A DNA stretch of 64,000 nt, taken from positions 434,001 through 498,000 of the forward strand of contig NZ_JAVLVT010000005.1 in the NCBI RefSeq assembly GCF_031628175.1, written 5' to 3'. Positions 33,888-43,018 of the stretch are shown in pieces; the stretch's first letter is position 1; each line of letters begins with the position of its first letter. The stretch comes from Lipingzhangella_A rawalii (lineage in GTDB: Bacteria; Actinomycetota; Actinomycetes; Streptosporangiales; Streptosporangiaceae). Position numbers and translations under genes: made by a program. The notes below the pieces were generated by a model. That model did no database searches, was not told where the DNA came from, and was given only the letters and a program-made list of their open reading frames with translations.

Positions 33888-34889
33888 ATGTTTCACCCCA
33901 GCAGGCCAACTCCGGGACCGACTCGCAGCCTATTCGCTGCCCTGATCGGCTGCGCTGTGATGCTCGCCACGGGATGTGGTGAGGCCGGGACGGAGGAAAA
34001 CACCGCGGGCGACGAGGGCGAGTTCCCCCGAACGGTCGACCACGCGATGGGCGAGACCACCCTGGAATCCGAGCCGGACACGGTCGTCGCCCTGGACACG
34101 GCCCTACTCGATGCCGCGATCGCCCTGGAGGCCACCGTGGTGGGGCGCACCCAGTACGCGGACGGCCCCGAACTGCGCGACTATCTCGGCCAGGCGGGCG
34201 AGACCTACGCCGGCGACTCCGACATCGTCGGCACGTTGGAGGCTCCGGACCTTGCGGAGATCGCCGCGCTCGAGCCCGATGTGATCCTGTCCGCGAACGT
34301 CCGCCACGAGGACATCTACGACCAGCTCTCCGAGATCGCGCCAACCGTGTTCACCGAGACCGTCGGTGCCCCGTGGAAGGAGAATCTCGAACTCGTCGCC
34401 ACCGCCCTGGGAGCCGAGGAGCGCGCCACCCAGCTACTGGCGGACTACGACGAACGCACCACCGAGCTGGCCGAGGAGATCGTGGCGGCCAACGGTGGTG
34501 CGGCGCCCACGGTGGCGCTCGGTCGGTTCGCCGGCGAACCGACGATGCGCCTCTACGGGCCCGACTCCTTCTTCGGTGTCATCCAACAGGACCTGGGGCT
34601 GCCCGGGCCCCCGGACGCCCCCGAGATTCCCGAGGACCAGATCATGGCCGAGATCAGTCAGGAGGAGATTCTCGACATCGACGCCGACCACATTTTCGTC
34701 GCCCAGTGGCAGGACGGGAGCGGGGAGTCCGCGGAGCAGGCCGACACGTTCACCACCAACCCCCTGTGGGGCCAGCTCACCGGGCAGCAGCACGACGTCG
34801 ACGACCGCAGCTGGGTCAGCTCCACCAGCATCCTCGGTGCCGAGGCGGTCCTCGACGACATTTCCGAGCTTCTCGTCGAGCAGGACTGA
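33888..34889 (+). CDS. Iron-siderophore ABC transporter substrate-binding lipoprotein
   Basis: 333 residues. Signal peptide with lipobox LATGC (lipidated Cys30), then a FepB/FhuD-like class III binding fold: VVALDTALLDAAIALEATVVGR, and DLAEIAALEPDVILS. It captures the ferric siderophore outside the membrane and delivers it to the adjacent permeases. AAGGAG precedes ATG 33888. Controlled by the iron box 19 bases upstream. No siderophore synthesis genes are in the window, so the ligand may be a xenosiderophore or be made elsewhere. Confidence 0.92.
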   Translation: MFHPSRPTPGPTRSLFAALIGCAVMLATGCGEAGTEENTAGDEGEFPRTVDHAMGETTLESEPDTVVALDTALLDAAIALEATVVGRTQYADGPELRDYLGQAGETYAGDSDIVGTLEAPDLAEIAALEPDVILSANVRHEDIYDQLSEIAPTVFTETVGAPWKENLELVATALGAEERATQLLADYDERTTELAEEIVAANGGAAPTVALGRFAGEPTMRLYGPDSFFGVIQQDLGLPGPPDAPEIPEDQIMAEISQEEILDIDADHIFVAQWQDGSGESAEQADTFTTNPLWGQLTGQQHDVDDRSWVSSTSILGAEAVLDDISELLVEQD

Positions 34890-34897
34890 CCCTCCCG

Positions 34898-34928
34898 GGG
34901 TGGTGGGGCGACCGAGATCCCACCACCC
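34898..34928. terminator. Terminator after the binding-protein gene
   Basis: A 10-bp perfect stem (34898-34907 with 34919-34928), 9 bases after the stop. Confidence 0.7.
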
Positions 34929-35071
34929 GTGGTCCCACCAGCACGACGGTCTCCACCCCCGGGCGGCGAGGAGCTGGGACGGCAACAGCCCAGCCGCCTT
35001 GGCCCCGATGATGCAGACCCGGGCACACATCGCCTGCTCCCTGCGGGAGTCCCGAGGGTGCGGCGGGGCGG

Positions 35072-35527
35072 TCAGCCCTCGCCGGTGTCGGGATCGGACG
35101 TGGTGGCCAGCCCGAACTCGGACAGGATGCCCTGTGTCAGCGCGAATGCCCGGTTCGCGGCGGGGACGCCACAGTAGATCGCAGCCTGGAGGAAAACCTC
35201 TTGCAGCACCTCCGGCGGGGTGCCGTCCCGCAGGGCCGCGCGCACGTGCATCGCGAGTTCCTCCCAGTGCCCCAGCGCGGTGAGGGCCGTGAGCACCATG
35301 CACCGCCGGGTCTGGCGGTCCAGTCCGGGCCGGGTCCAGATCTCTGCCCAGGCGTACCGGGTGATCAGGTCCTGGAACGGCTCGGTGAAGGGTGTCGTGT
35401 TCGCTTCGGCCCGGTCCACGTGTGCGCTTCCGAGAACGGACCGACGCACTGTCATGCCGGCGGCGTGCCGGGCGGCGTCGCCTCCCGATCGGTCCGGATC
35501 GGGGTGGTGCATCGCGGATGTCCTCAC
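35072..35527 (-). CDS. pcaC: 4-carboxymuconolactone decarboxylase
   Basis: 151 residues. The CMD domain occupies about 45-140: ITRYAWAEIWTRPGLDRQTRRCMVLTALTALGHWEEL and VLQEVFLQAAIYCGVPAANRAF. It decarboxylates gamma-carboxymuconolactone to beta-ketoadipate enol-lactone. It starts at GTG 35527, overlapping the pcaD stop (GTGA). In many actinobacteria the D and C functions are fused as PcaL; here they are two coupled genes. The first 40 residues are an unconserved extension that may be a decayed linker; ATG 35512 is a possible later start. Confidence 0.9.
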   Translation of the reverse strand: MRTSAMHHPDPDRSGGDAARHAAGMTVRRSVLGSAHVDRAEANTTPFTEPFQDLITRYAWAEIWTRPGLDRQTRRCMVLTALTALGHWEELAMHVRAALRDGTPPEVLQEVFLQAAIYCGVPAANRAFALTQGILSEFGLATTSDPDTGEG

Positions 35528-36303
35528 TCCGGGGTTTTGCCATGGACGTGGTCGCTGACGAGTTGGGTGACGGCCGCATCGCGCTGCACGTTGACCAGGT
35601 GCGCGCTGTCTTCGAGGAGGACGTATCGGGCCCCGGGGATGCCTCCCGAGACCTGTTCGACCACGCCCGGCGGAGTGGAGGGGTCCTCGGCGGCGGCGAC
35701 GACCAGGGTTGGGGCGGTGACGGAGGGCAGGTCCGGCACCAGGTCGGCACCCTCGATGGCGCCGCAGCAGCCCGCGTAGCCCTCGGCTGGGGTCGCGGCG
35801 ACCATGGCGCGGGTGCGGGCCACGGTCTGGGGGTTGGCTTCGGCGAACTCGGGGGTGAACCAGCGCCCCACCACAGTGTCGGCAATCGCTTCCGTTCCCT
35901 CAGCCCGCACGGTCGCGGCGCGCTGCGCCCAGGCCGATGCCGGCTCCAGACGGGGTGCCGTGCACATCAGGGTCAGTCCCGCCACCCGGTCCGGGGCGTG
36001 TGCACCCAGCCACTGGCCCACCATGCCACCGATCGACAGGCCGACCACATGGGCCCGCTCCACACCGAGACGATCGAGTAGCCGCACCACGTCCGACCCC
36101 AGGTCCGCCATCGAGTACGGTCCCTGTGGCACCGGCGAGCGGCCGTGTCCGCGCATGTCGAACCGCACCACGCGAAACTCCGCGGACAGGCTGGCCAACT
36201 GTGGATCCCACATCTCCAGCGTGGTCCCCAGCGAGTTGACGAGAACCACGACGGGGGCCGTGTCGGGACCGTCGACCGTGTAGTGGACGTCCACGGCTGA
36301 CAT
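35524..36303 (-). CDS. pcaD: 3-oxoadipate enol-lactonase
   Basis: 259-residue alpha/beta-hydrolase: oxyanion-hole region VVLVNSLGTTLEMWDPQ, nucleophile elbow GLSIGGMVGQW, acid region around AAAEDPSTPP and the His in DSAHLVNVQ. It hydrolyses beta-ketoadipate enol-lactone to beta-ketoadipate. AAGGAG precedes ATG 36303, and the start lies 4 bases after the pcaB stop. Confidence 0.92.
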   Translation of the reverse strand: MSAVDVHYTVDGPDTAPVVVLVNSLGTTLEMWDPQLASLSAEFRVVRFDMRGHGRSPVPQGPYSMADLGSDVVRLLDRLGVERAHVVGLSIGGMVGQWLGAHAPDRVAGLTLMCTAPRLEPASAWAQRAATVRAEGTEAIADTVVGRWFTPEFAEANPQTVARTRAMVAATPAEGYAGCCGAIEGADLVPDLPSVTAPTLVVAAAEDPSTPPGVVEQVSGGIPGARYVLLEDSAHLVNVQRDAAVTQLVSDHVHGKTPE

Positions 36304-36307
36304 TGCA

Positions 36308-37741
36308 TCAGCTCCTTTCAGTATCGGCTTCGGCAGCGGAATCCGTAGCGCGGGGAATGTGCTCGTTGGATCCTGCGGATCCGGCGGCCCTGTGTGTGGC
36401 CAGGGCACGGTCGGTGAATGCTCCGGCGCTGCCCAGGTAGTCGGTGGGGTCGAGGAGACGGGCCAGGTGGTCGCGACTGCGGATCCCCTCCACCCGCGTG
36501 TGTAGCTCCGCCACAAGGTCGGTGTCTGGGCGTTCCGTAACGGTGGTGCAGGCCGTGCGTACCAACTCGTGCGCCCGCTCGCGGCCCAGATCCCCCGCGA
36601 GGTCGGCGCTGACCCGTTCGGCCAGGAGTACCCCACCGAGCCGGTCCAGGTTGGCCCGCATGTTCGACTCGTTGACCCGCAGCCGCTCGACGCAGGTCCG
36701 CAGCCAGGTGACCGCTGATCCGGTTCGGCTCAGCAGCTCACGTACCGGCATCCACTCGGCGTGCCAGGCGCCCGCGGCCCGCTGGTGTTCCTGCACCATC
36801 GTGTTGAACAGGGTCGACACGATGCCGGGGGTCTGCTGGGCACAGGCCAGGGCAGTGACGGCGGCGATGGGATTGTGCTTATGCGGCATCGTGGACGAGC
36901 CGCCCGTGGTGCCGTCGCCGTGTTCGCTGAGCTCGCCGAGCTCGGTCTGCGCCAACAGGGTGACGTCCCGCGCCACCGTGCCCACGGACCCGGCGATTCC
37001 TCCCAGCGCGGCGGCCAGCTCGGCGATCCGACTGCGTTCGGTGTGCCAGGGCAGGTCCGGGGCCGTCAGGCCCAGCTCGGCGGCGTAGACCGTGAGCATC
37101 TGCGGCCCCGGGGCGTCGAAGGCGGACAGTGTGCCCACCGCCCCGCCCAGCTGCACGGCCAGGCGCTGGGAAGCCACCTGTTCGAGGCGGTGGCCGCTCG
37201 AGTCCAGGCCGTGCAGCCAGGATGCCACGACCGCGCCGAAGGTGGTCGGTAGCGCCTGTTGGAGTAGGGTCCGCCCCACCATCGGGGTGGTGCGGTGGGC
37301 GGCAGCGAGCGTCGCCAGCTGGTGGGTGAGCTCGGCGAGTTCCGACCGGATCGCTGCGCAGGCCCGGCGGGCCACCAACATCATCGCCGTGTCCACAATG
37401 TCTTGGCTGGTGGCTCCGAGGTGCACCAGGGATGCGGCCGAACCGTGCCCCCATTCGGTGAGGATCTCGCGCAGCCGGTGCACCAGGGGGATGACCGGAT
37501 TTCCGCCTGTGGTGGAGTGACGCGCCAGCTCCGCGGGATCGAGGTGCTCCGCGACACAGGCGCGGTCGATCACCTCGGCCTCGGCCGCGGGAATCGTTCC
37601 GAGGCGGGCGTGGGTTCGTGCTAGCGCGGCCTCGGCCTGCACCATCGCCACGATCCACGCGTTGTCGTCGATCTCCGCTGCGGCGGAGCCCCGAGCGAAC
37701 AGCGGTCCGAACAGACCCCCCACCGGTTCGTCTTCCTGCAC
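36308..37741 (-). CDS. pcaB: 3-carboxy-cis,cis-muconate cycloisomerase
   Basis: 477 residues of the fumarase/aspartase superfamily: GNPVIPLVHRL, HLGATSQDIVDTA and the signature GSSTMPHKHNP. It cyclises beta-carboxymuconate to gamma-carboxymuconolactone. GTG 37741 is chosen because a long G-rich ribosome-binding site precedes it and the family begins here (GLFGPLFARGSAAAEI); the longer frame is a shadow of pcaG. Confidence 0.94.
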   Translation of the reverse strand: MQEDEPVGGLFGPLFARGSAAAEIDDNAWIVAMVQAEAALARTHARLGTIPAAEAEVIDRACVAEHLDPAELARHSTTGGNPVIPLVHRLREILTEWGHGSAASLVHLGATSQDIVDTAMMLVARRACAAIRSELAELTHQLATLAAAHRTTPMVGRTLLQQALPTTFGAVVASWLHGLDSSGHRLEQVASQRLAVQLGGAVGTLSAFDAPGPQMLTVYAAELGLTAPDLPWHTERSRIAELAAALGGIAGSVGTVARDVTLLAQTELGELSEHGDGTTGGSSTMPHKHNPIAAVTALACAQQTPGIVSTLFNTMVQEHQRAAGAWHAEWMPVRELLSRTGSAVTWLRTCVERLRVNESNMRANLDRLGGVLLAERVSADLAGDLGRERAHELVRTACTTVTERPDTDLVAELHTRVEGIRSRDHLARLLDPTDYLGSAGAFTDRALATHRAAGSAGSNEHIPRATDSAAEADTERS

Positions 37742-37751
37742 CCGCCCCCCC

Positions 37752-38330
37752 TCAGACGTCGAAGAACACGGTCTCGTCCGGACCCTGGACCCGAATGTCG
37801 AAACGATAACCGTAGCTGTCGGCGTCGGCGATGAGAGTTGCGCGCGCCGCAGGATCCCCGATCGACGTGAGCACGGGATCCCTGGTGTTCGCGGCGATCT
37901 GATCGGAAAAGTAAATCCGGGTGACCAGCCGGTGCAGCAGTCCTCGAGCGAATACGGACACGTCGATGTGCGGGGCCTGCATCGTTGCCTGGGGGCCGCG
38001 CACGGCCCCGGGAACCAGGGTACGGATCGCGTATCGACCCTGCGCATCGGTGCAGCACCGTCCGAAACCACGGAAACCGGCTCGGGACAGCGCCCCGTGC
38101 GGATCATCCGGATGGTCGAAACGGCCCTCGGGGTCGGCCTGCCACGTCTCGACCAGTCCGTCGGTGATCGGGTGCCGCGCACCGTCGTACAGCGTGCCGT
38201 GAATCCACACCCCCTGCGGGTCGTCCTCGGGCACCACGAGTGGCCCATCGGGCCAGGATAGGCCGAGATGCAGGTACGGCCCCACCGTCTGGGCCGGTGT
38301 GGTGGCGGGTTTCGCATCTGCCTGGGTCAC
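37752..38330 (-). CDS. pcaG: Protocatechuate 3,4-dioxygenase, alpha subunit
   Basis: 192 residues of intradiol dioxygenase fold: TPAQTVGPYLHLGL, GTLYDGARHPITDGLVETWQADPEGRF, and PHIDVSVFARGLLHRLVTRIYF. As usual for the alpha subunit, it lacks a full set of iron ligands; it pairs with PcaH. It begins at GTG 38330, 9 bases after the pcaH stop. Confidence 0.94.
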   Translation of the reverse strand: MTQADAKPATTPAQTVGPYLHLGLSWPDGPLVVPEDDPQGVWIHGTLYDGARHPITDGLVETWQADPEGRFDHPDDPHGALSRAGFRGFGRCCTDAQGRYAIRTLVPGAVRGPQATMQAPHIDVSVFARGLLHRLVTRIYFSDQIAANTRDPVLTSIGDPAARATLIADADSYGYRFDIRVQGPDETVFFDV

Positions 38331-38339
38331 GCTCTGCTC

Positions 38340-39050
38340 CTAGGTGTCCGATTCGAAGGGGGTGGCCTCGCGCCCCCGCAGCACGATGTCCCACTCGTAG
38401 GCCAGGGCCCACTCCGGCTCGGTGGCCTGTGCGTCGAACCGCGCCAGCATCCGCTCCCGAGCGTCGACCGGAACCGAGTTCCACATCGGATCCTGGTCGA
38501 ACAGGGGGTCCGCGGGAAAGTACATCTGGGTGACCAGGCGTTGGGTGAACGCCCTCCCGAACAGCGAGAAGTGGATGTGGGCCGGTCGCCAGGCGTTGTG
38601 GTGATTGCGCCAGGGGTAGGCCCCCGGTCGGATCGTCACGAACCGGTAGCGGCCGGCGGCGTCGGTGACGGTGCGACCGACACCGGTGAAGTTCGGGTCG
38701 AGGGGGCTGGGCCAGTTGTCGTTGGCGTGCCGATACCGCCCTCCAGCGTTGGCCTGCCAGATCTCGACCAGGGTGTGCGGCACGGGCGCACCACCAGAGT
38801 CCCGCACCTGTCCGTGCACGATAATCCGCTGGCCCTGCGGCTCGCCCTCGTGCTGGCACGTGAGGTCGTGGTCCCGCTCACCGAGACGCCGGTCCCCCAG
38901 GAGCGGGCCGGTCAGTTCCGTGAACGTGTGGGGCAGGTGGACCAGGGGCCGGGTGGGATGTCGCAGTGTGGTACTGCGGTATCCCGGGTAGTCCAGCGGT
39001 GGGTGGCTCGCGTGGTCGCGTACGTACCCGGTGGTGGGCGATGATGACAT
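38340..39050 (-). CDS. pcaH: Protocatechuate 3,4-dioxygenase, beta subunit
   Basis: 236 residues. Carries the iron site of intradiol dioxygenases: the first Tyr ligand in GRYRHANDNW, the second in GAYPWRNHHNAWRPAHIHFSLFG, with His ligands in RPAHIHF. It opens the ring of protocatechuate between the two hydroxyls using Fe(III) and O2. ATG 39050. The next gene upstream is pcaF, with a 72-base gap. Confidence 0.95.
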   Translation of the reverse strand: MSSSPTTGYVRDHASHPPLDYPGYRSTTLRHPTRPLVHLPHTFTELTGPLLGDRRLGERDHDLTCQHEGEPQGQRIIVHGQVRDSGGAPVPHTLVEIWQANAGGRYRHANDNWPSPLDPNFTGVGRTVTDAAGRYRFVTIRPGAYPWRNHHNAWRPAHIHFSLFGRAFTQRLVTQMYFPADPLFDQDPMWNSVPVDARERMLARFDAQATEPEWALAYEWDIVLRGREATPFESDT

Positions 39051-39122
39051 TGCTGACTCCCGTGTGTGATGTCCGGGGCCGAGCGACGTGCACCGCCGGC
39101 GACGCCCGGCCCCGCGCTCCGG

Positions 39123-40298
39123 TCAGGCGTGCAGCACCATGGCCAGTCCCTGACCGACGCCGATACAGATCGCGGCCAGCCCCCAGCCGCCACCGCGGCG
39201 ACGGAGTTCGTGGGCGAGCGAACCCAGGATGCGGGTTCCGGACGCCCCCAGGGGATGGCCGATGGCGATCGCACCCCCGTTCGGGTTCACGATGTCGGGG
39301 TCCAGGTCCGGCCAGGACCGTAGGCAGGCCAGGGACTGGGCGGCGAAGGCTTCGTTGAGCTCCACCACGTCCAGGTCGGCCCACCCGATCCCCGCCCGGC
39401 GCAGGGCCGTGTTGGCGGCCGCGACCGGACCGATCCCGAAGGTGTCCGGATCGACCGCGGACACCCCGCGGCTGACCACCCGGGCCAACGGCGTCTGTCC
39501 GGTGGTACGCGCCCCCTGCTCGTCGGCGAGGAGGATGGCCGCGGCGCCGTCGTTCAACGGTGAGGAGTTTCCCGCCGTAACCGTGCCGTCGGGGCGGAAG
39601 GCCGGCTTGAGCTTGGCCAGCTGCTCCATGCTCGTCGAACGGATTCCCTCGTCGCGGGAGAGCTCCGTATCGGGAACCGTGACGACCTCGGTGTCGAAGA
39701 TCCCGTCGGCCCAGGCTTGGGCCGCCTTTTCGTGACTGCGTAGGGCGAAGGCGTCCTGCTCCTCGCGGGTGATGCCGTGGCGCTCGGCCAGACGCTCGGT
39801 GCACTCGCCCAGGGAGATCGTCCACTCGGCCGGCATCGCGGGATTGACCATGCGCCATCCCAGAGTGGTGGAGTGCAGGGTGGCATCGCCGGCCGGAAAC
39901 CCTGCGGCCGGTTTGGGTAGCACCCACGGTGCCCGGCTCATCGACTCCACCCCGCCGGCCACCACCACGGAGGCGTCACCAACCGCCACGGCCCGGTTCG
40001 CGGCGATGGCCGCCTCCAGACCCGATCCACACAGCCGGTTAAGGGTCGCACCGGGCACACTTGTGGGCAGTCCGGCGAGCAGTCCCGCCATCCTGGCCAC
40101 GTTGCGGTTGTCCTCGCCCGCCCCGTTAGCGTCACCGACGTAGATGTCGTCGATGTGGGTGGGGTCCAGCTCGGGAGAGCGACCCACCAGCGCCCGGACC
40201 ACGTGGGCGGCCAGGTCGTCGGGACGGGTCTCCGAAAGAGCGCCCCGGTACTTGCCGATGGGGGTGCGCACCGCGTCGAGCACGAACGTGGCGGACAT
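39123..40298 (-). CDS. pcaF: 3-oxoadipyl-CoA thiolase
   Basis: 391-residue thiolase. The acyl-accepting Cys lies in NRLCGSGLEAA, the other active-site blocks are GGVESMSRAPWV, NEAFAAQSLA, and GGAIAIGHPLGASGTRI; the final Cys of the family appears in AAICIGVGQGLA. It cleaves beta-ketoadipyl-CoA to succinyl-CoA and acetyl-CoA. Position between pcaJ and pcaH supports the thiolase of this pathway rather than a general acetyl-CoA acetyltransferase. Confidence 0.94.
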   Translation of the reverse strand: MSATFVLDAVRTPIGKYRGALSETRPDDLAAHVVRALVGRSPELDPTHIDDIYVGDANGAGEDNRNVARMAGLLAGLPTSVPGATLNRLCGSGLEAAIAANRAVAVGDASVVVAGGVESMSRAPWVLPKPAAGFPAGDATLHSTTLGWRMVNPAMPAEWTISLGECTERLAERHGITREEQDAFALRSHEKAAQAWADGIFDTEVVTVPDTELSRDEGIRSTSMEQLAKLKPAFRPDGTVTAGNSSPLNDGAAAILLADEQGARTTGQTPLARVVSRGVSAVDPDTFGIGPVAAANTALRRAGIGWADLDVVELNEAFAAQSLACLRSWPDLDPDIVNPNGGAIAIGHPLGASGTRILGSLAHELRRRGGGWGLAAICIGVGQGLAMVLHA

Positions 40299-40349
40299 GG
40301 TTCTCCCAACTGTCTCGGTCTCTGCGCGGCGCGGGTCACGCCGGCGTGT

Positions 40350-41153
40350 CTACTGTGCCCGCAGTCGCCGCAGCGCCGAAAGTTCCGTCTCGGTTGGGCT
40401 GGGCGTGGTGGTGAGGTCGGGGGCGATGGCCAGGGGCCATCCGGTTGCCGCTCGGGCCTCGTCGGCGGTGACACCGGGGTGGAGGCAGGTCAGTGTGAGT
40501 TCCCGGGTCTCGGGGTCCGGCGTGAGGATGCCGTAGTCCGTGATCACCTGCGAGGGGCCGGTTCCGCGCAGCCCGAGTTTCTCCCGGTCCCGGGGGCCGC
40601 TGCCGTAGCCCACCGAGGTGACGAAGTCGACCGGGTCGACGAAGGTTCGGGTGCTCTGCCGCACGACCACGATCACCTCGCCGCAGGATGCGGCGATTTC
40701 GGGGGCTCCGCCGGCACCCGGCAGACGTACCTTCGGGGCGGTGTAGTCGCCGACCACAGTGGTGTTGATGTTACCGAGGCGGTCGATCTGGGCCGCACCC
40801 AGGAATCCAACGTCGATGCGTCCCGGCTGGAGCCAGTAGTTGAACACTTCGGGTACGGACACCACGGCGTCGGCGGTGTCGGCGAGGATCCCATCGCCGA
40901 TGGACAGGGGAAGCGTCTCCGGCTTGGCCCCCAGAGTGCCCGACTCGTAGATGAGCCACAGTCCGGGAGCGTGGGTGCGGCGGGCCAGGTTGGCGGCCAC
41001 ACTCGGAAGGCCGATCCCCACGAAACAGGCCATCCCGTCGCTGAGGGCGCGTGCCGCGGCCACGGTCATGCGTTCGTCGGCGGAGGCGGTGTCCGTCGCC
41101 TGGGGTGAGGCCGCGGTCGCGTCTGCTGGTCCACCGGATGCGCTACCCGTCAC
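40350..41153 (-). CDS. pcaJ: 3-oxoadipate CoA-transferase, beta subunit
   Basis: 267 residues of CoA-transferase family I, B subunit: ACFVGIGLPSVAANLAR, the active-site region LIYESGTLGA with its Glu, and GNINTTVVGDY. The N-terminal 28 residues are low complexity and unconserved. GTG 41153 has AGGAGG upstream and overlaps the end of pcaI by 11 bases. Confidence 0.92.
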   Translation of the reverse strand: MTGSASGGPADATAASPQATDTASADERMTVAAARALSDGMACFVGIGLPSVAANLARRTHAPGLWLIYESGTLGAKPETLPLSIGDGILADTADAVVSVPEVFNYWLQPGRIDVGFLGAAQIDRLGNINTTVVGDYTAPKVRLPGAGGAPEIAASCGEVIVVVRQSTRTFVDPVDFVTSVGYGSGPRDREKLGLRGTGPSQVITDYGILTPDPETRELTLTCLHPGVTADEARAATGWPLAIAPDLTTTPSPTETELSALRRLRAQ

Positions 41154-41976
41154 GTGTTCCTCCTGGGGTGGTGGCCTGTGGGGTCAGGACCTGTGTGTCC
41201 AGCCAGTGTGTGAAGCGTTCCCGATCCCGGCTGATGGCGTCCCAGTTCTGGTAAGCGGTGTTGTCCCGTTCGTAGTAGCCGTGCGCGTAGGAGGGGCGGG
41301 CGCCCTGCGGGGCCTCGGCGACCGCGGTGACCACGCGGCTGGGGAGAACGACCGCCCCGGGGACCGGTGTCAGCTCGGGGACGATCTCCTCGACGGTGAC
41401 CAGACTGGCTCGGGCGGCAAGGAGCGCCTCCTTCTGCACCCCCGTGATGCCCCAGAGTTGAACGTTGCCGGTGCGGTCGGCCCGCTGGGCGTGCACGATG
41501 GTGACATCCGGGGTGAGGGCGGGAACGGCAGTCAGGTGTTCGCCGGTGAAGGGGCAGGTGATAGGGGCGATAGTGGCGGTCTGCCCGACCAGGTCCGTTC
41601 CGACGTAGCCCCGCAGTACAGCGAAGGGAATTCCGGAGGCCCCAGCAACGTACCGGTTGACCATACCGGCGTGGCTGTGTTCCTCGATCTCCAGGGGACG
41701 GGGCCACCCGTTCTGGATGGCGTCCCGAAATCGGTGCAGGGAGCCCACGCCGGGATTCCCACCCCAGGAGAACACCAGCTTCCGGGCACAACCGGCGCCG
41801 ATCATCTGGTCGTAGACGATGTCCGGAGTCATCCGCACCAGGGTCAGGTCACGGCGGCGCTGGCGGATGATCTCGTGCCCGGCGGCCATGGGAATGAGGT
41901 GGGTGAACCCCTCCAGCGCGACGGTCTGTCCGTCGGCGATGAGTTTCCCGATCGCCTCCTGCAACGGCAGGATCAT
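41143..41976 (-). CDS. pcaI: 3-oxoadipate CoA-transferase, alpha subunit
   Basis: 277 residues of CoA-transferase family I, A subunit: GQTVALEGFTHLIPMAAGHEI, and SWGGNPGVGSLHRFR. With PcaJ it moves CoA from succinyl-CoA to beta-ketoadipate. It is the first gene of the operon pcaI-J-F-H-G-B-D-C; GTTC/GAAC operator-like repeats lie just upstream. Confidence 0.92.
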   Translation of the reverse strand: MILPLQEAIGKLIADGQTVALEGFTHLIPMAAGHEIIRQRRRDLTLVRMTPDIVYDQMIGAGCARKLVFSWGGNPGVGSLHRFRDAIQNGWPRPLEIEEHSHAGMVNRYVAGASGIPFAVLRGYVGTDLVGQTATIAPITCPFTGEHLTAVPALTPDVTIVHAQRADRTGNVQLWGITGVQKEALLAARASLVTVEEIVPELTPVPGAVVLPSRVVTAVAEAPQGARPSYAHGYYERDNTAYQNWDAISRDRERFTHWLDTQVLTPQATTPGGTRDG

Positions 41977-41991
41977 GCCGACCCCATCTCT

Positions 41992-42038
41992 GTTCGGACT
42001 ACGAATTCATGTTCTTAGAGCGAACATCAAAGCGAACA
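41992..42038. promoter_or_regulatory. pca operator array (GTTC-N7-GAAC type)
   Basis: A perfect palindrome ATGTTC-N7-GAACAT (42009-42027) lies between a weaker GTTC-N7-GAAT (41992-42006) and an extra GCGAACAT copy (42032-42039). They sit 16-62 bases upstream of pcaI. The same GTTC-N7-GAAC form recurs before the divergent aldehyde dehydrogenase gene. Binding by the adjacent IclR-type protein is inferred. Confidence 0.6.
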
Positions 42039-42208
42039 TGACGCTAGCCGGTCTCGGTGCTAGGGGTCAAGCACACCCTCGTGCCAGATCGGCCCATGCC
42101 GGTCCGGCAGGACCGAGGCGTGGGCGGACTGGTGGTCGTGTCCCGCAGCTCCAGACCAACGAGATCAACGAGGCGAACACTGCTCGGGCGCGGGCCCTGG
42201 TCCGGGTG

Positions 42209-43018
42209 TTACGCGCGTGTCGAACGTGTGGCGATTTCCAGATCGGCTTCGATACGCGCGGTCGTGGCGAGGAGGGCGGGAAGCAGGTCGCGGCGCAGGT
42301 CCTCGACCGGGGCCCGGCTGGAGTGTGCCGAGACGTTGGCCGCGGCGACCACGGTTTGGGAGCTGTCGCGGATGGGTGCGGCGACCGAGCGCAGTCCCTC
42401 TTCGAGCTCCTGGTCCACGATGGCCCAGCCCTGGCTGCGTACGCGTTCGAGTTCGGCGCGCAGTTTGGCTGCGCTGGTGATGGTTCTGGAGGTCAGGCGC
42501 CGTAGCTCGGCCCGCTCCAGATACGCCTCCACCTCCGGATCGGATTTACCCGCCAGCAGTACCCGGCCCATCGAGGTGGCGTAGGCCGGAAAGCGAGTTC
42601 CCACGTTGATGGACACGGTCATGATGCGCGAGGTGGGCACCCGTGCTACGTAGACCACGTCGTCGCCGTCCAGAACGGAGACCGAGGAGGATTCCCGGAC
42701 TTCGGTGGCCAGTCGTTCCAGGTGGGGTTGGGCGAGTTCGGGCAGACTCGCCGAGGACAGATAGGCATACCCGAGTTCGAGGACCCGCGGTGTCAGCGCG
42801 AATCCCCGACCGTCACTGCGAACGTATCCCAGATCGGTGAGTGTCAGCAGGAAGCGCCGAGCCGCGGCCCGAGTCAGGCCGGTCGCGCGGGCCACCTCGC
42901 TGAGGGTCATGGTCGGGCTGTCAGCGGTGAACGCGCGGATCACCGCGAGTCCCCGCTCCAGCGACCGTACGAAGTGGTCCTCCCGCGACGCCGCGTCCTG
43001 GTCCGGCTCAGTGCTCAT
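42209..43018 (-). CDS. pcaR: IclR-family regulator of the pca operon (PcaR/PcaU-like)
   Basis: 269 residues: N-terminal winged helix (about 18-75: RSLERGLAVIRAF, LSEVARATGLTRAAARRFLLTL) and a C-terminal IclR effector domain (SVLDGDDVVYVARV, GTRFPAYATSMGRVLLAG, GWAIVDQELEEGLRSVAAPI). The subgroup with REDHFVRSLERGLAV starts is typical of PcaR/PobR. It probably senses protocatechuate or beta-ketoadipate and controls both flanking units. GAGGGA precedes ATG 43018. Confidence 0.88.
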   Translation of the reverse strand: MSTEPDQDAASREDHFVRSLERGLAVIRAFTADSPTMTLSEVARATGLTRAAARRFLLTLTDLGYVRSDGRGFALTPRVLELGYAYLSSASLPELAQPHLERLATEVRESSSVSVLDGDDVVYVARVPTSRIMTVSINVGTRFPAYATSMGRVLLAGKSDPEVEAYLERAELRRLTSRTITSAAKLRAELERVRSQGWAIVDQELEEGLRSVAAPIRDSSQTVVAAANVSAHSSRAPVEDLRRDLLPALLATTARIEADLEIATRSTRA

